From CAYRGS01 sp964423875 (GTDB taxonomy: Bacteria > UBA8248 > JACPRG01 > G963555815): a stretch of DNA of 20,761 bases. The first letter of the stretch is position 1. Every line of letters begins with the position of its first letter. Under the pieces are notes generated by a model. The model saw only the letters and a program-made list of their open reading frames with translations. It searched no databases and was not told the origin of the DNA. Location of the stretch: NCBI GenBank assembly GCA_964423875.1, contig CAYRGS010000068.1, positions 1-20,761 of the forward strand, written 5' to 3'. Shown here piece by piece: positions 8,664 through 15,412 of the stretch. The position numbers and the translations under genes were made by a program.

Positions 8664-9785
8664 ATGGCGAAACCGGACCCCCTCGAAAAGCTCCGAAGAC
8701 CCCTTCAGTTCGCTTCCCGAAATGATTTTGCGAAAATCGACGCCCTCACCGGTCTCGAGCGATCGGTCTCGGTCTGGCTCCGCGAGATCGAGGCGTTGGG
8801 GCCGCCCAAGGCGGCCGCAACCCGCCTGAAGGAGCTCGGCGACGCCGTCCGGGGGTTCGACGGCCTGTCCGCCGTCGAGAAACGTGGACGGATTGAATCG
8901 GCGTTGAGCCTTCTCGACGGAATCGAGAAGGCCCTTCAGCGGCGTTCTCGCCGCAGCCGCGAGTCCCCGCGCCGAAAGGCCGAAGAACGTCGTGCGGGAA
9001 ACCGGCGCGAGGCCCCCGCTCCGGAAGGGCCCCTTCTCACCGACTCCATTCAACGGGTCCGCGGGGTCGGGCCGAAACGGGCCGAAACCTTCGCCCGTCT
9101 GGGGATCAGGACCATCGGTGACGCCCTCTTCTTCCTGCCGCGCAAATACGTGGATCGCTCGCGTCTTCAACCCCTCTCCGCCCTCCGGCCCGGACAAGAG
9201 GAAACCTTCTCGGCGACAGTCCTCGAGGGCGGCGCGGCGTTCATCGGACGGGGCCGAAGGATCTACGAGGTGACGCTGGGGGATTCGACCGGCGTCCTCA
9301 CCGCTGTCTGGTTCGCCTTCCGGGCCGCCTCCATGAAGGACCGCTACCAGCCCGGCCGGACGTTTGTGTTCAGCAGCGTCGTCCGCTCCAACCCCCGGCG
9401 GCGGGGACGCCTCGAGGTCCACCACCCGGAGGTGGAGGAGCTGGAGGAAGGCGGGAGCGGCCGGGATTCCCTCCACACGGGGCGGATCGTCCCCTTTTAC
9501 CCCGCTACGGAAGGCGTGAGGCCGAGGGCCTTCCGCGTTTGGATGAAGAAGGTAGTCGACAACTTCTCCGGCCAAGTCTCCGACGTCGTCCCGAAAGCGA
9601 TCCGGAATCGAAGAGGACTTCTCCCGCTGTCGGAGGCCCTGCGGGGCGTGCACTTTCCTCCGGGCGAAGGCCCGGCGGCGGGGGATGGGGACATGACCGA
9701 CGGCTCCGGGGCGGCCGATCCCGAAGCGCTCAACGCCGGCCGCTCGCCGTGGCACCGGCGGCTCATCTTCGACGAGCTGTTCTGA
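8664..9785 (+). CDS. recG: ATP-dependent DNA helicase RecG, N-terminal half (ends at an in-frame TGA)
   Basis: First 373 residues of RecG, the helicase that remodels stalled forks and branched DNA. Residues 1-125 form a charged N-terminal extension common in long RecGs. Then comes the helix-hairpin-helix-like IQRVRGVGPKRAETFARLGI (from about 129), FFLPRKYVDR, and the OB-fold wedge domain (about 175-300: TFSATVLEGG, YEVTLGDSTGVLTAVWF). The frame ends RRLIFDELF then TGA. In intact RecG this helix (RLxFEELFxxQ) runs on into the helicase domain, and the codons after the TGA continue it as FQTGLALRRDRMKQ in the same frame. The protein therefore has fork-binding parts but no motor. ATG 8664 has only a distant GGAGAT upstream. 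This is one recG gene interrupted by a single stop, not a complete short protein. Confidence 0.88.
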   Translation: MAKPDPLEKLRRPLQFASRNDFAKIDALTGLERSVSVWLREIEALGPPKAAATRLKELGDAVRGFDGLSAVEKRGRIESALSLLDGIEKALQRRSRRSRESPRRKAEERRAGNRREAPAPEGPLLTDSIQRVRGVGPKRAETFARLGIRTIGDALFFLPRKYVDRSRLQPLSALRPGQEETFSATVLEGGAAFIGRGRRIYEVTLGDSTGVLTAVWFAFRAASMKDRYQPGRTFVFSSVVRSNPRRRGRLEVHHPEVEELEEGGSGRDSLHTGRIVPFYPATEGVRPRAFRVWMKKVVDNFSGQVSDVVPKAIRNRRGLLPLSEALRGVHFPPGEGPAAGDGDMTDGSGAADPEALNAGRSPWHRRLIFDELF

Positions 9786-9816
9786 TTCCAAACGGGTCTC
9801 GCGCTGCGTAGAGACC
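9783..9816 (+). other. In-frame TGA within recG followed by a small hairpin
   Basis: TGA at 9783-9785 is the only break in an otherwise continuous RecG frame from 8664 to 11135. Nine bases later GGTCTC (9795-9800) pairs perfectly with GAGACC (9811-9816) around a 10-base loop. At this position other RecG proteins carry an ordinary residue, often leucine, so a sequencing or assembly error or a fresh nonsense mutation are the plain explanations. Readthrough is possible but unsupported. Confidence 0.8.
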
Positions 9817-9818
9817 GG

Positions 9819-11135
9819 ATGAAGCAGCGGCGGCGCGGCCGCGATTACGACCTGGATCGTCCCCTGACGGCCCGGTTCCTGAAAGACCTCCCGTTCAACC
9901 TGACCTCCGCCCAGGAGCGGGTCCTCGGCGAGATCGGTCGCGACCTGCTGGCCCCCTCGCCCATGAACCGGCTCCTTCAGGGGGACGTCGGAAGCGGGAA
10001 AACCGTTGTGGCGGTCTGGGCGGCGCTATCGGCGATTCAAAGCGGCCATCAGGCGGTCCTGTTGGCCCCGACGGAGATTCTGGCCGAGCAGCACGCCGCG
10101 ACCGTTCGGCGCTGGACGGACGCCCTGGGCGTCCGCTCCGGGCTTCTCACCGGGCGCATGAAGGAAAGGGAGCGGGCGGACCTGCTCGACAGCGTGATGA
10201 AGGGATCCGTCTCCTTGGTTATCGGGACACACGCACTCATTCAGGCGGAAGTGCGGTTCAGGTCCCTGGGTCTCGCGGTGATCGACGAGCAACAGCGATT
10301 CGGCGTGATGCAGCGCTCGGCCCTCCGGGATAAAGGGAGCGACCCCGACATCCTCGTGATGACGGCGACGCCCATCCCCCGGAGCCTCTCGCTGACCTTG
10401 TACGGGGACCTGGATCTCTCCCTTCTCGACGAGATGCCGCCTGGAAGAAAGCCCGTCGAGACGGCCGTGCACGTGGGGGGGAAGGCGGAGGCCGCGTGGC
10501 GTCTTCTCCGACGCGAGCTGGGGGCCGGACGGCAGGCCTACCATGTGTCGCCCCGGATCGAGGAAACGGAGCGGTCGGACCTGAAGGCCGCCGTCGAGAC
10601 AGCGGATCGGCTTCGCCGCGAGCTTCACCCGTTTCGGGTCGGGCTCCTTCACGGCCGGATGAAGGCTGAGGAGAAAGAGGCGGTCATGGAGGGATTTCGC
10701 CGGGGGGACATCCGGCTCCTGGTCACAACAACGGTGATCGAAGTCGGCGTGGACGTCCCGAACGCCACCGTGATGTGGGTGGAGGACGCGGACCGCTACG
10801 GTCTGTCCCAGCTCCACCAGCTTCGGGGCCGGGTGGGCCGGGGAGGAGAGAGGGCCTACTGCGTCCTGCGGGCCCGCCCCCCGCTCACGGCGGAGGCCGA
10901 GGCCCGCCTCGCCGTCATGGCCGAAACCGCCGACGGGTTCCAAATCGCCGACCGCGACCTCGAGATCCGCGGGCCGGGCGAGATGTTCGGGACGAAACAG
11001 GCCGGTGCGCCGGATCTGCGCTTCATCCGAATGCTGCGCCACACCGACCTGCTGACGCAGGCGAGGGAGGACGCCTTCGCCCTCGTGGATCGGGACCCGG
11101 ACCTGACCGCGCCCGCGCACCAGGGCCTGCGGTAG
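9819..11135 (+). CDS. recG: ATP-dependent DNA helicase RecG, C-terminal motor half
   Basis: Helicase part of RecG, 438 residues from ATG 9819, in the same reading frame as the upstream half. Superfamily 2 motifs are complete: PFNLTSAQ (Q-motif region), Walker A GDVGSGKT (55-62), LLAPTEILAEQH, Walker B DEQQRFGV (156-163), MTATPIPRSL, TTVIEVGVDVPNA and motif VI QLHQLRGRVGR (331-341), then the RecG signature GPGEMFGTKQAG. The ATG is not the natural start: the eleven codons between the TGA and it already encode RecG-like residues. There is no clear ribosome site. The protein ends AHQGLR, about 10-25 residues short of the usual end after PEHxxLR, and the stop lies only 30 bases before an assembly gap. 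Together with 8664-9785 this is one gene. Confidence 0.88.
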   Translation: MKQRRRGRDYDLDRPLTARFLKDLPFNLTSAQERVLGEIGRDLLAPSPMNRLLQGDVGSGKTVVAVWAALSAIQSGHQAVLLAPTEILAEQHAATVRRWTDALGVRSGLLTGRMKERERADLLDSVMKGSVSLVIGTHALIQAEVRFRSLGLAVIDEQQRFGVMQRSALRDKGSDPDILVMTATPIPRSLSLTLYGDLDLSLLDEMPPGRKPVETAVHVGGKAEAAWRLLRRELGAGRQAYHVSPRIEETERSDLKAAVETADRLRRELHPFRVGLLHGRMKAEEKEAVMEGFRRGDIRLLVTTTVIEVGVDVPNATVMWVEDADRYGLSQLHQLRGRVGRGGERAYCVLRARPPLTAEAEARLAVMAETADGFQIADRDLEIRGPGEMFGTKQAGAPDLRFIRMLRHTDLLTQAREDAFALVDRDPDLTAPAHQGLR

Positions 11136-11165
11136 CGGGCGCCGGCATACCGGCTGCGGCTTGCG

Positions 11166-11175
11166 NNNNNNNNNN
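11166..11175. other. Assembly gap (ten Ns)
   Basis: Ten consecutive Ns join two contigs. True distance and content are unknown. The sequence on either side need not be adjacent in the genome, and translated frames across it should be ignored. Confidence 1.
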
Positions 11176-11334
11176 CGCCAACCATTCGTCGTAAGAGGTT
11201 GCGAGGGGTAGGTATCCTAATAAGGGGTTCACGCATTCACGAAAGCCATGTAGCGCAGAGGCGCGGGTCGATTGACCCTCAGCCTCCGCTGGTTTTCGAT
11301 TGAGCGCGGCGCGTGGGCGGAGGCTGAAGCTTAG

Positions 11335-11640
11335 CCCGAATATTTCACAAAGAGAATCTTCAACCTCGGATGGTCCGGTGAACGAGTTGCCTTTCAATAC
11401 ATTTCCCGATGCGAGCGAGTTGTCTGGCTGAAACACCCCGTTCTGTGCGCGGACGTGGGACGGGCGGGTACGGGGACCGGCCCCTACGACGAAAAACGCC
11501 GTGTGCCGTAGGGGTGGGTCTCCGTACCCGCCCGGAAAGACGGTTGTTGCGGGTATCCGCTACGCTCTGCCGAACAAGGCGGCCGGTGCGATCCCTGCGG
11601 CAAGCGGAGCACCAGACCATCGGTTGGTGAGAAATCCGGG
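11335..11640. mobile_element. MITE-like non-autonomous insertion with TTAG target duplication
   Basis: A 306-bp insertion interrupting the repeat above. Its ends are imperfect 17-base inverted repeats: left CCCGAATATTTCACAAA (11335-11351) and right TTGGTGAGAAATCCGGG (11624-11640), matching at 13 of 17 positions. It is flanked by TTAG at 11331-11334 and 11641-11644, consistent with a 4-bp target duplication. The intact repeat copy at 16262-16366 gives the uninterrupted site with a single TTAG. It encodes no transposase, so it would need one supplied in trans. A 4-bp TTAR-like target recalls IS1380-type elements, but that link is a guess. Confidence 0.75.
11462..11533. repeat. Palindromic repeat (27-base arms) inside the MITE-like element
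   Basis: Left arm 11462-11488 begins GGGCGGGTACGG and ends GCCCCTACG. Right arm 11507-11533 is its complement with a few mismatches, beginning CGTAGGGG and ending CCGTACCCGCCC. The loop is 18 bases. The motif GTAGGGG...TACCCGCCC resembles dispersed palindromic repeats common in GC-rich bacterial genomes. Only this copy is in the window. Confidence 0.7.
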
Positions 11641-11779
11641 TTAGGGTCTGCGACCCTCTCCGCGCCACACCCGGCATGCTCCATGTCGGACAAAGGAACG
11701 ATTGAAGTGGCGCGAAATTCTGGGAGAGGGGGGGGGCAACGGGTGCGCGGCCGAATCCGCCGCTCTCAGTTCGGAGGGG

Positions 11780-12820
11780 TTATTTCTTGCGAATGATCTT
11801 AATCCGCTGGCCCTTTTTCAGGACTGTCTGATCGTCCAGGTCGTTCAACAGGGCGAGCTCGAGTGAGAAGTTCCGGTTGCCCAGAAATTTGGCGGCGAGG
11901 TCGGGAAGGGTTTCCCCGCCCCGCGCGCGATGAGCCTTAAGACGGTAACCTTCCTTGCGCTCCCCGTAAACCAGTCCGGACAGCTGCGCCTTGTAAAGGT
12001 CCCCCTTCACAGCCAACTTCTGTCCGGGGCGGGCAAGGACCTGAGATAGCTCTTCGAGCTTCAGGATCCGCAGGGTGGTCTCCGGGTGGGTCGCACCGAA
12101 ACCGTGGTAGCCGATCCCGCGCAACCGCTCGAGTTGGCGCAGCCGCCGCATGAACTTGGCGGCCTCCCGGGGATCGTATCCCGCCTTCCAGGCATAGTAA
12201 AGCCCCTTTTCGTCGGCCTCGAATTCGAACCCCCTCCCGTGACCGCTCAGGATGTTGCTCATCACCGCCTGCGTCAGCGTGATGGCGGGCGCCACGGCGC
12301 CGCCGCCCGCAAGGGCGCCCCCGGCCGCGGCCGCAAGGGTCAGAAACTGGGCACCCAGGGCCTTGGTCATCTGCCGGGCGCCATGGCGCTGTGTGACGTG
12401 AGCAATCTCGTGACCCAGGACGCCGGCCAGCTCGGCCTCGCTGTTCAGCACCGCCAGCATCCCGCGTGTGATGTAGATGTAACCGCCCGGCAGGGCCATG
12501 GCGTTTTCCTGGTGCTGGTCCACGACCTTGAAATGATAGGTATACGCCTTTCTGTTGATGGTGGCGGCGATTTTCCGACCGATGCGGCTGACGTATTGCT
12601 GGAGAAAGGGATCGGCGTAGTACCCCATTTGTTTCAGGATCAACGGATCATATTTCTTCCCGATCGCCCTTTCGGTCTTGGGCGTGATGATGGAAAAGCC
12701 CTGGGCGTCCGCGGGGGCCGCGCCCATGAAGAGGGCCAGGACGGCAAGCGCGGCCACCCAACCGCTCGCCGCCCGGGGCGCTGGACGGGTTTCGTCGATG
12801 GCTTGAGACTTCCGATTCAT
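11780..12820 (-). CDS. Exported M48-family zinc metalloprotease with C-terminal LysM-like domain
   Basis: A 346-residue M48 peptidase, related to the periplasmic BepA/LoiP-type quality-control proteases. The start chosen is the ATG complementing 12818-12820, with GGAG six bases upstream. The longer ATG at 12892 adds a charged stretch before the signal. Signal peptide: hydrophobic helix about 21-35, likely cleaved after ADA (37-39). Zinc site HEIAH at 137-141, followed by VTQRHGARQ, and the third ligand E201 in FEFEADEKG; the typical AGYDP and ATHPET segments follow. The last about 55 residues (YRLKAHRARGGETLPDLAAK...LKKGQRIKII) resemble a LysM-type or OB-like M48 tail. There are no TPR repeats, unlike BepA. 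It probably acts in the periplasm on misfolded envelope proteins; the substrate is unknown. It is divergent from the cyclase gene. Confidence 0.93.
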   Translation of the reverse strand: MNRKSQAIDETRPAPRAASGWVAALAVLALFMGAAPADAQGFSIITPKTERAIGKKYDPLILKQMGYYADPFLQQYVSRIGRKIAATINRKAYTYHFKVVDQHQENAMALPGGYIYITRGMLAVLNSEAELAGVLGHEIAHVTQRHGARQMTKALGAQFLTLAAAAGGALAGGGAVAPAITLTQAVMSNILSGHGRGFEFEADEKGLYYAWKAGYDPREAAKFMRRLRQLERLRGIGYHGFGATHPETTLRILKLEELSQVLARPGQKLAVKGDLYKAQLSGLVYGERKEGYRLKAHRARGGETLPDLAAKFLGNRNFSLELALLNDLDDQTVLKKGQRIKIIRKK

Positions 12821-13161
12821 CCGGATCTCCGAACGGGGGATTTCGGACGTGACGGCGTCGCGCACGCCTGCTTCAAGAAACCCTTCTTCCACGAAAATAG
12901 GGCGCGGCCCCCGCTCTTGCGAGGAAAAATCGGGAATTCATTTGTTTCCCCACCCTTAAATCGTACAGCTTGTTGGGGTTCCCGAACCTTTCAGATGCGA
13001 TAGAATGACCCGCCGGAAGCTGATTTGGACGCCCGCCATTCCTCGTAAATCGGTCGGCTTCTCCACTCGGGGGTCACCCGTGCGGGTGTCCCTATTGTTG
13101 AGAACAAACAGACGGGCGGTTTTCATCCCCCGCCGCCGAAATCAAGCCGGGAGGCGAGAAA
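12821..13161. promoter_or_regulatory. Divergent intergenic region with two dyads upstream of the cyclase gene
   Basis: No gene is supported. Two perfect short dyads lie 7 bases apart: CACCCG-TG-CGGGTG (13075-13088) and TTGTT-GAG-AACAA (13095-13107), about 55-85 bases upstream of the cyclase start. They could be operator sites for a dimeric regulator, but no regulator gene is adjacent. A -10-like TAGAAT lies at 13001-13006 with a poor -35. No clear promoter for the minus-strand protease gene was found. Confidence 0.35.
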
Positions 13162-13878
13162 ATGCCGCGGATCATCGACCTCAGCATGGAAGTTCACCGG
13201 TTCATGCAGACCTATCCGGGGACGGTCAGCCCATTGATCCGGGTGCTGGAGGACCACCATGAAAGCGCGGCCCGCCTGAACGCGGCACAATACGGGGCCG
13301 ACACCCTGTTCAACCACTGCGTCGTCGTCCTCAGCGACCACCACGGAACGCATATCGATTCCGTCTTTCATGGGGACCCGGAGGGACCTTCGGCGGAGCA
13401 AATCCCGCTGGAATACTGCTACGGGCCCGGCGTGGTCCTGGACCTCTCTCACAAAAAACGCGGTGAGGCCATCGAGATCGCCGACCTGGAGGCGGCGCTG
13501 GCGAGCATCGATTATGCGCTCAAGCCGAGCGACATCGTCCTGCTGCGGACTGACGCATCGAAGAAGTCGGACCGTCCCGAATACCTGACCGACCATCCCG
13601 GCATGATCCGCGAGAGCTGCGAATGGCTGCTGGACCGGGGGATCAAGACCATCGGCATCGATGCGGCCGGCTTTGATCTGCCCATCCCGAAGATGTTCGA
13701 GCGCGGAGACCTGTGGCCCTGCCACCGCCTCTACAAAGACCGGGAATATTGGCACGTCGAGAATCTATCCAACCTGGCGGCCATTCCCAAACCTTACGGC
13801 TTTACGGTCTCTCTTCTGCCGGTCAAGTGGAAGGGCGCCAGCGGCGCGCCTATCCGGGCCGTGGCCATCATCGATTGA
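13162..13878 (+). CDS. Cyclase family protein (kynurenine formamidase-like metal hydrolase)
   Basis: A 238-residue member of the putative cyclase/arylformamidase family, metal-dependent amidases or lactonases that include KynB. The diagnostic metal site HGTHxDxxxH is present as H61-G-T-H64-I-D66-SVFH70, preceded by the family opening IIDLSMEVHRFM. Later family features are DIVLLRTDAS, HPGMIRESCEWLLDRGIKTIGIDAAGFD, and the late HVENLSNLAAIP, which carries the second conserved Glu/Asn region. GGAGG at 13150-13154 is well placed for ATG 13162. No tryptophan-catabolism genes are adjacent, so KynB activity is only one option; cyclic amide or lactone hydrolysis is equally possible. It stands as a single gene with its own upstream region. 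Confidence 0.88.
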   Translation: MPRIIDLSMEVHRFMQTYPGTVSPLIRVLEDHHESAARLNAAQYGADTLFNHCVVVLSDHHGTHIDSVFHGDPEGPSAEQIPLEYCYGPGVVLDLSHKKRGEAIEIADLEAALASIDYALKPSDIVLLRTDASKKSDRPEYLTDHPGMIRESCEWLLDRGIKTIGIDAAGFDLPIPKMFERGDLWPCHRLYKDREYWHVENLSNLAAIPKPYGFTVSLLPVKWKGASGAPIRAVAIID

Positions 13879-14176
13879 TCGTCCTTGGCGGCCCCGATGG
13901 GGGAAACACCCCGAAATCGGGCGGGAGCGGCTGTCGGACTTCAAGACGCAATACCTCTTATCTCCATTGGCAAATTTGCCGATACAATCCATAGATCGGG
14001 AAATCCGGCGTGTCGGGTCCAAGGGCGAGACGGATTCGGAGATTCTCGGAATCACCCGTCCCATAGACGCCACCTGATAAACCGGAGTATCCGCTCGTCA
14101 ATCTTCGAGCCTCGTCAAATGAGGACCATCTGAATTCGACGCCATTTTTCACCTTGTTGAAGAATTGAGACCTGGG
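13879..14176 (+). promoter_or_regulatory. HD-GYP upstream region with palindrome and folded leader candidate
   Basis: No gene is supported. GGCAAATTTGCC (13969-13980) is a perfect 12-base palindrome, immediately before a -10-like TACAAT (13983-13988), a position where a repressor could block transcription. The -35 is poor. Downstream, GGCGT (14007-14011) can pair with ACGCC (14067-14071). They enclose a hairpin of GACGGATTC (14029-14037) with GAAT (14049-14052) and CCGTC (14056-14060), with a 3-base bulge. The known c-di-GMP riboswitch cores were not seen. Confidence 0.3.
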
Positions 14177-15172
14177 ATGAGCGAAGCAGTGAAAGCTGAT
14201 CCCAAAACCGGCCCCGGTCTCCATGAGCTCGTACCCATCGACTTGGAGAGCCTTCAGGAGGGCGAACCGCTTGAATTTCCCATTTATCAGCGGTTGAACG
14301 GGTCCCGCCCCTTCGCCCTGTTTATGAATCGGCGGCAGCGCTTTACGAAAAGGCTCAGGGCCGCCATTCAGAGCACTGAAGGCCTGGGGATTTATACCGA
14401 TCGCCGCTTCCTGTCCGATTACGAAGATTATCTTGAATCGCGAATAGGGATTTTCCTCTCCGACGAATCGGTTCCCCTGGAAACCCGGTCCGAGGTCTTG
14501 TGCGGCCAAGCCTCCAAGGCGGTGGAAGGTCTGTTCACCGGCGACATCAGTCCCAAATCACTGGAGAAGGCCGCGAATGAGGCGACTCACCTCTCCATGT
14601 ATCTGAGCTTGAACCCCAAAGTCCTGCGCTCCATGATGAGCATGACAAGCAACGACTATTACACCTTCACCCATTCCCTCCATGTCTGCATCTACGGCGT
14701 GGGACTGTATCAGCATGTCTTTCCTCGGAAAAGCGCGGCCGCGATGGGTCCGGTTTCTGTCGGACTGCTGTTTCACGACATCGGAAAGTCCCGGGTGAAC
14801 GGCGCAACCCTCAAAAAGGAGGGGCCTCTGAATCCGTCCGAGTGGGAGACCATCAAGCGGCATCCCGCCTGGGGGCGCGATATCCTCGTCGAGAACGGCA
14901 TTCAGGATCCCACCGTCCTGAACATCGCCCTCGCGCACCACGAAAGGATGGAAGGCCAGGGTTATCCGTATGGGTTGAAGGGCGACCAGTTGACGAACGC
15001 GGCCAAGATCGCGGCCATCGCGGACGTCTTCGACGCCACGACGACGAACCGCCCTTATAAAAAGCGTCTCACCCGCTTCGAGGCCTTGAAAGAGATGAGT
15101 GAGAAAAATCAGTTTGGCGATCATTTCGCCCACCACTTCTTTGAGGCGTTCGTCCGAATGATGGGTGACTAA
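14177..15172 (+). CDS. HD-GYP domain protein, predicted cyclic di-GMP phosphodiesterase
   Basis: A 331-residue cytoplasmic protein with no membrane segment or signal. N-terminal part (about 1-110): LVPIDLESLQEGEPLEFPIYQRL and GIYTDRRFLSDYEDYLESR, a region often found before HD-GYP domains and of unknown ligand. C-terminal HD-GYP domain: HSLHV, HDIGKS (H200, D201), KRHPAWG, HHERMEGQGYP (254-264), DVFDATTTNRPYKK. The HHExxxGxGYP motif is complete, so it should hydrolyse c-di-GMP to pGpG or GMP, lowering c-di-GMP and favouring motility over biofilm. There is no receiver domain, so input is probably through the N-terminal region or expression. The start chosen is ATG 14177; TTG 14165 is also open. 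Neither has a strong ribosome site, suggesting weak or controlled translation. It is a single gene. Confidence 0.9.
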   Translation: MSEAVKADPKTGPGLHELVPIDLESLQEGEPLEFPIYQRLNGSRPFALFMNRRQRFTKRLRAAIQSTEGLGIYTDRRFLSDYEDYLESRIGIFLSDESVPLETRSEVLCGQASKAVEGLFTGDISPKSLEKAANEATHLSMYLSLNPKVLRSMMSMTSNDYYTFTHSLHVCIYGVGLYQHVFPRKSAAAMGPVSVGLLFHDIGKSRVNGATLKKEGPLNPSEWETIKRHPAWGRDILVENGIQDPTVLNIALAHHERMEGQGYPYGLKGDQLTNAAKIAAIADVFDATTTNRPYKKRLTRFEALKEMSEKNQFGDHFAHHFFEAFVRMMGD

Positions 15173-15174
15173 CA

Positions 15175-15193
15175 CCCGCCTGTAACGGGCGGG
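15175..15193 (+). terminator. Hairpin after the HD-GYP gene, terminator-like without a T run
   Basis: CCCGCC (15175-15180) pairs with GGCGGG (15188-15193) around a 7-base loop, two bases after the stop codon. No T tract follows, so it may stabilise the transcript end or be a weak terminator. Confidence 0.3.
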
Positions 15194-15226
15194 ACGCCGC
15201 TGCGAATTCGGGTCGAAAACGCCACG

Positions 15227-15253
15227 TTGAAACCCCTTGGATCGTGCTATAAT
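15227..15253 (+). promoter_or_regulatory. Strong extended -10 promoter for the aquaporin gene
   Basis: A perfect TATAAT (15248-15253) is preceded by TGC, giving the extended -10 form TGnTATAAT. TTGAAA at 15227-15232 is a good -35 though only 15 bases away, which an extended -10 tolerates. Transcription would start near 15260. Confidence 0.65.
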
Positions 15254-15259
15254 TCTTCA

Positions 15260-15412
15260 GCCCACCTTTGATAGGCGGGCAACCCACTGATCCCCCCCTG
15301 CCCGGATCACTCCGACAATACCGGATCTTGATTCGCCGCCCCGGCCGGATGGCACCCGAGCCAATCATGGCTCGGGTTTGGTGTGTTCGGCCGGTGGGGG
15401 CTCTTTATCGCT
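15260..15412 (+). ncRNA. Structured 5' leader of the aquaporin mRNA (candidate cis-regulatory RNA)
   Basis: The roughly 165-base leader contains two well-formed structures. First hairpin at the predicted 5' end: GCCCACCT (15260-15267) with AGGCGGGC (15273-15280), one mismatch. Second, a perfect 10-bp stem ACCCGAGCCA/TGGCTCGGGT (15354-15363 with 15368-15377) and a 4-base loop ATCA. It is enclosed by an outer stem CCGGCCG/CGGCCGG (15341-15347 with 15388-15394). The outer stem ends about 20 bases before the ribosome site GAGGAG (15413-15418). No T run follows, so translational control or mRNA stability is likelier than attenuation. It matches no riboswitch class I can recognise. Confidence 0.4.

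Larger units (their letters stand above)
11250..11667 (+). repeat. Cloverleaf-like repeat, copy B, interrupted by an insertion
   Basis: Matches the complement of the element at 16262-16366. Left part 11250-11334: GTAGCGC, small hairpin GGGTC-GATT-GACCC (11265-11278), then the long stem TCAGCCTCCGC (11279-11289) with GCGGAGGCTGA (11317-11327) around a 27-base loop beginning TGGTTTTCGAT, then AGCTTAG. Right part 11641-11667: TTAGGGTCTGCGACCCTCTC followed by CGCGCCA. The 306 bases between are an insertion; without it and one TTAG, the two parts join to the same sequence as the intact copy. The loop length (27) and first 11 loop bases are identical in both copies. An eight-base expansion after GTAGCGC distinguishes this copy. 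Confidence 0.85.
11136..11779. other. Gene-free, repeat-rich region between recG and the M48 protease gene
   Basis: About 640 bases without a supported gene. It holds the assembly gap, an interrupted copy of a cloverleaf-like repeat (11250-11667), a MITE-like insertion within it and a palindromic repeat within that. The flanking bases 11176-11249 and 11668-11779 show nothing recognisable. Short open frames here are low-complexity and cross the Ns or the repeats. Confidence 0.7.

Noticed and set aside
9783..9785. Selenocysteine in RecG as the main explanation of the TGA
   Set aside because: No RecG catalytic site uses cysteine at this place, and the hairpin is short; error or mutation is more likely without read evidence.
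11023..11436. Open frames crossing the N run
   Set aside because: They are artefacts of translating through unknown bases and repeats.
12821..12892. Upstream ATG for the M48 protease
   Set aside because: It puts 24 charged residues before the signal peptide; the internal ATG has GGAG six bases upstream.
13990..14176. A c-di-GMP (GEMM) riboswitch in front of the HD-GYP gene
   Set aside because: The conserved GEMM core and tetraloop-receptor segments are absent.
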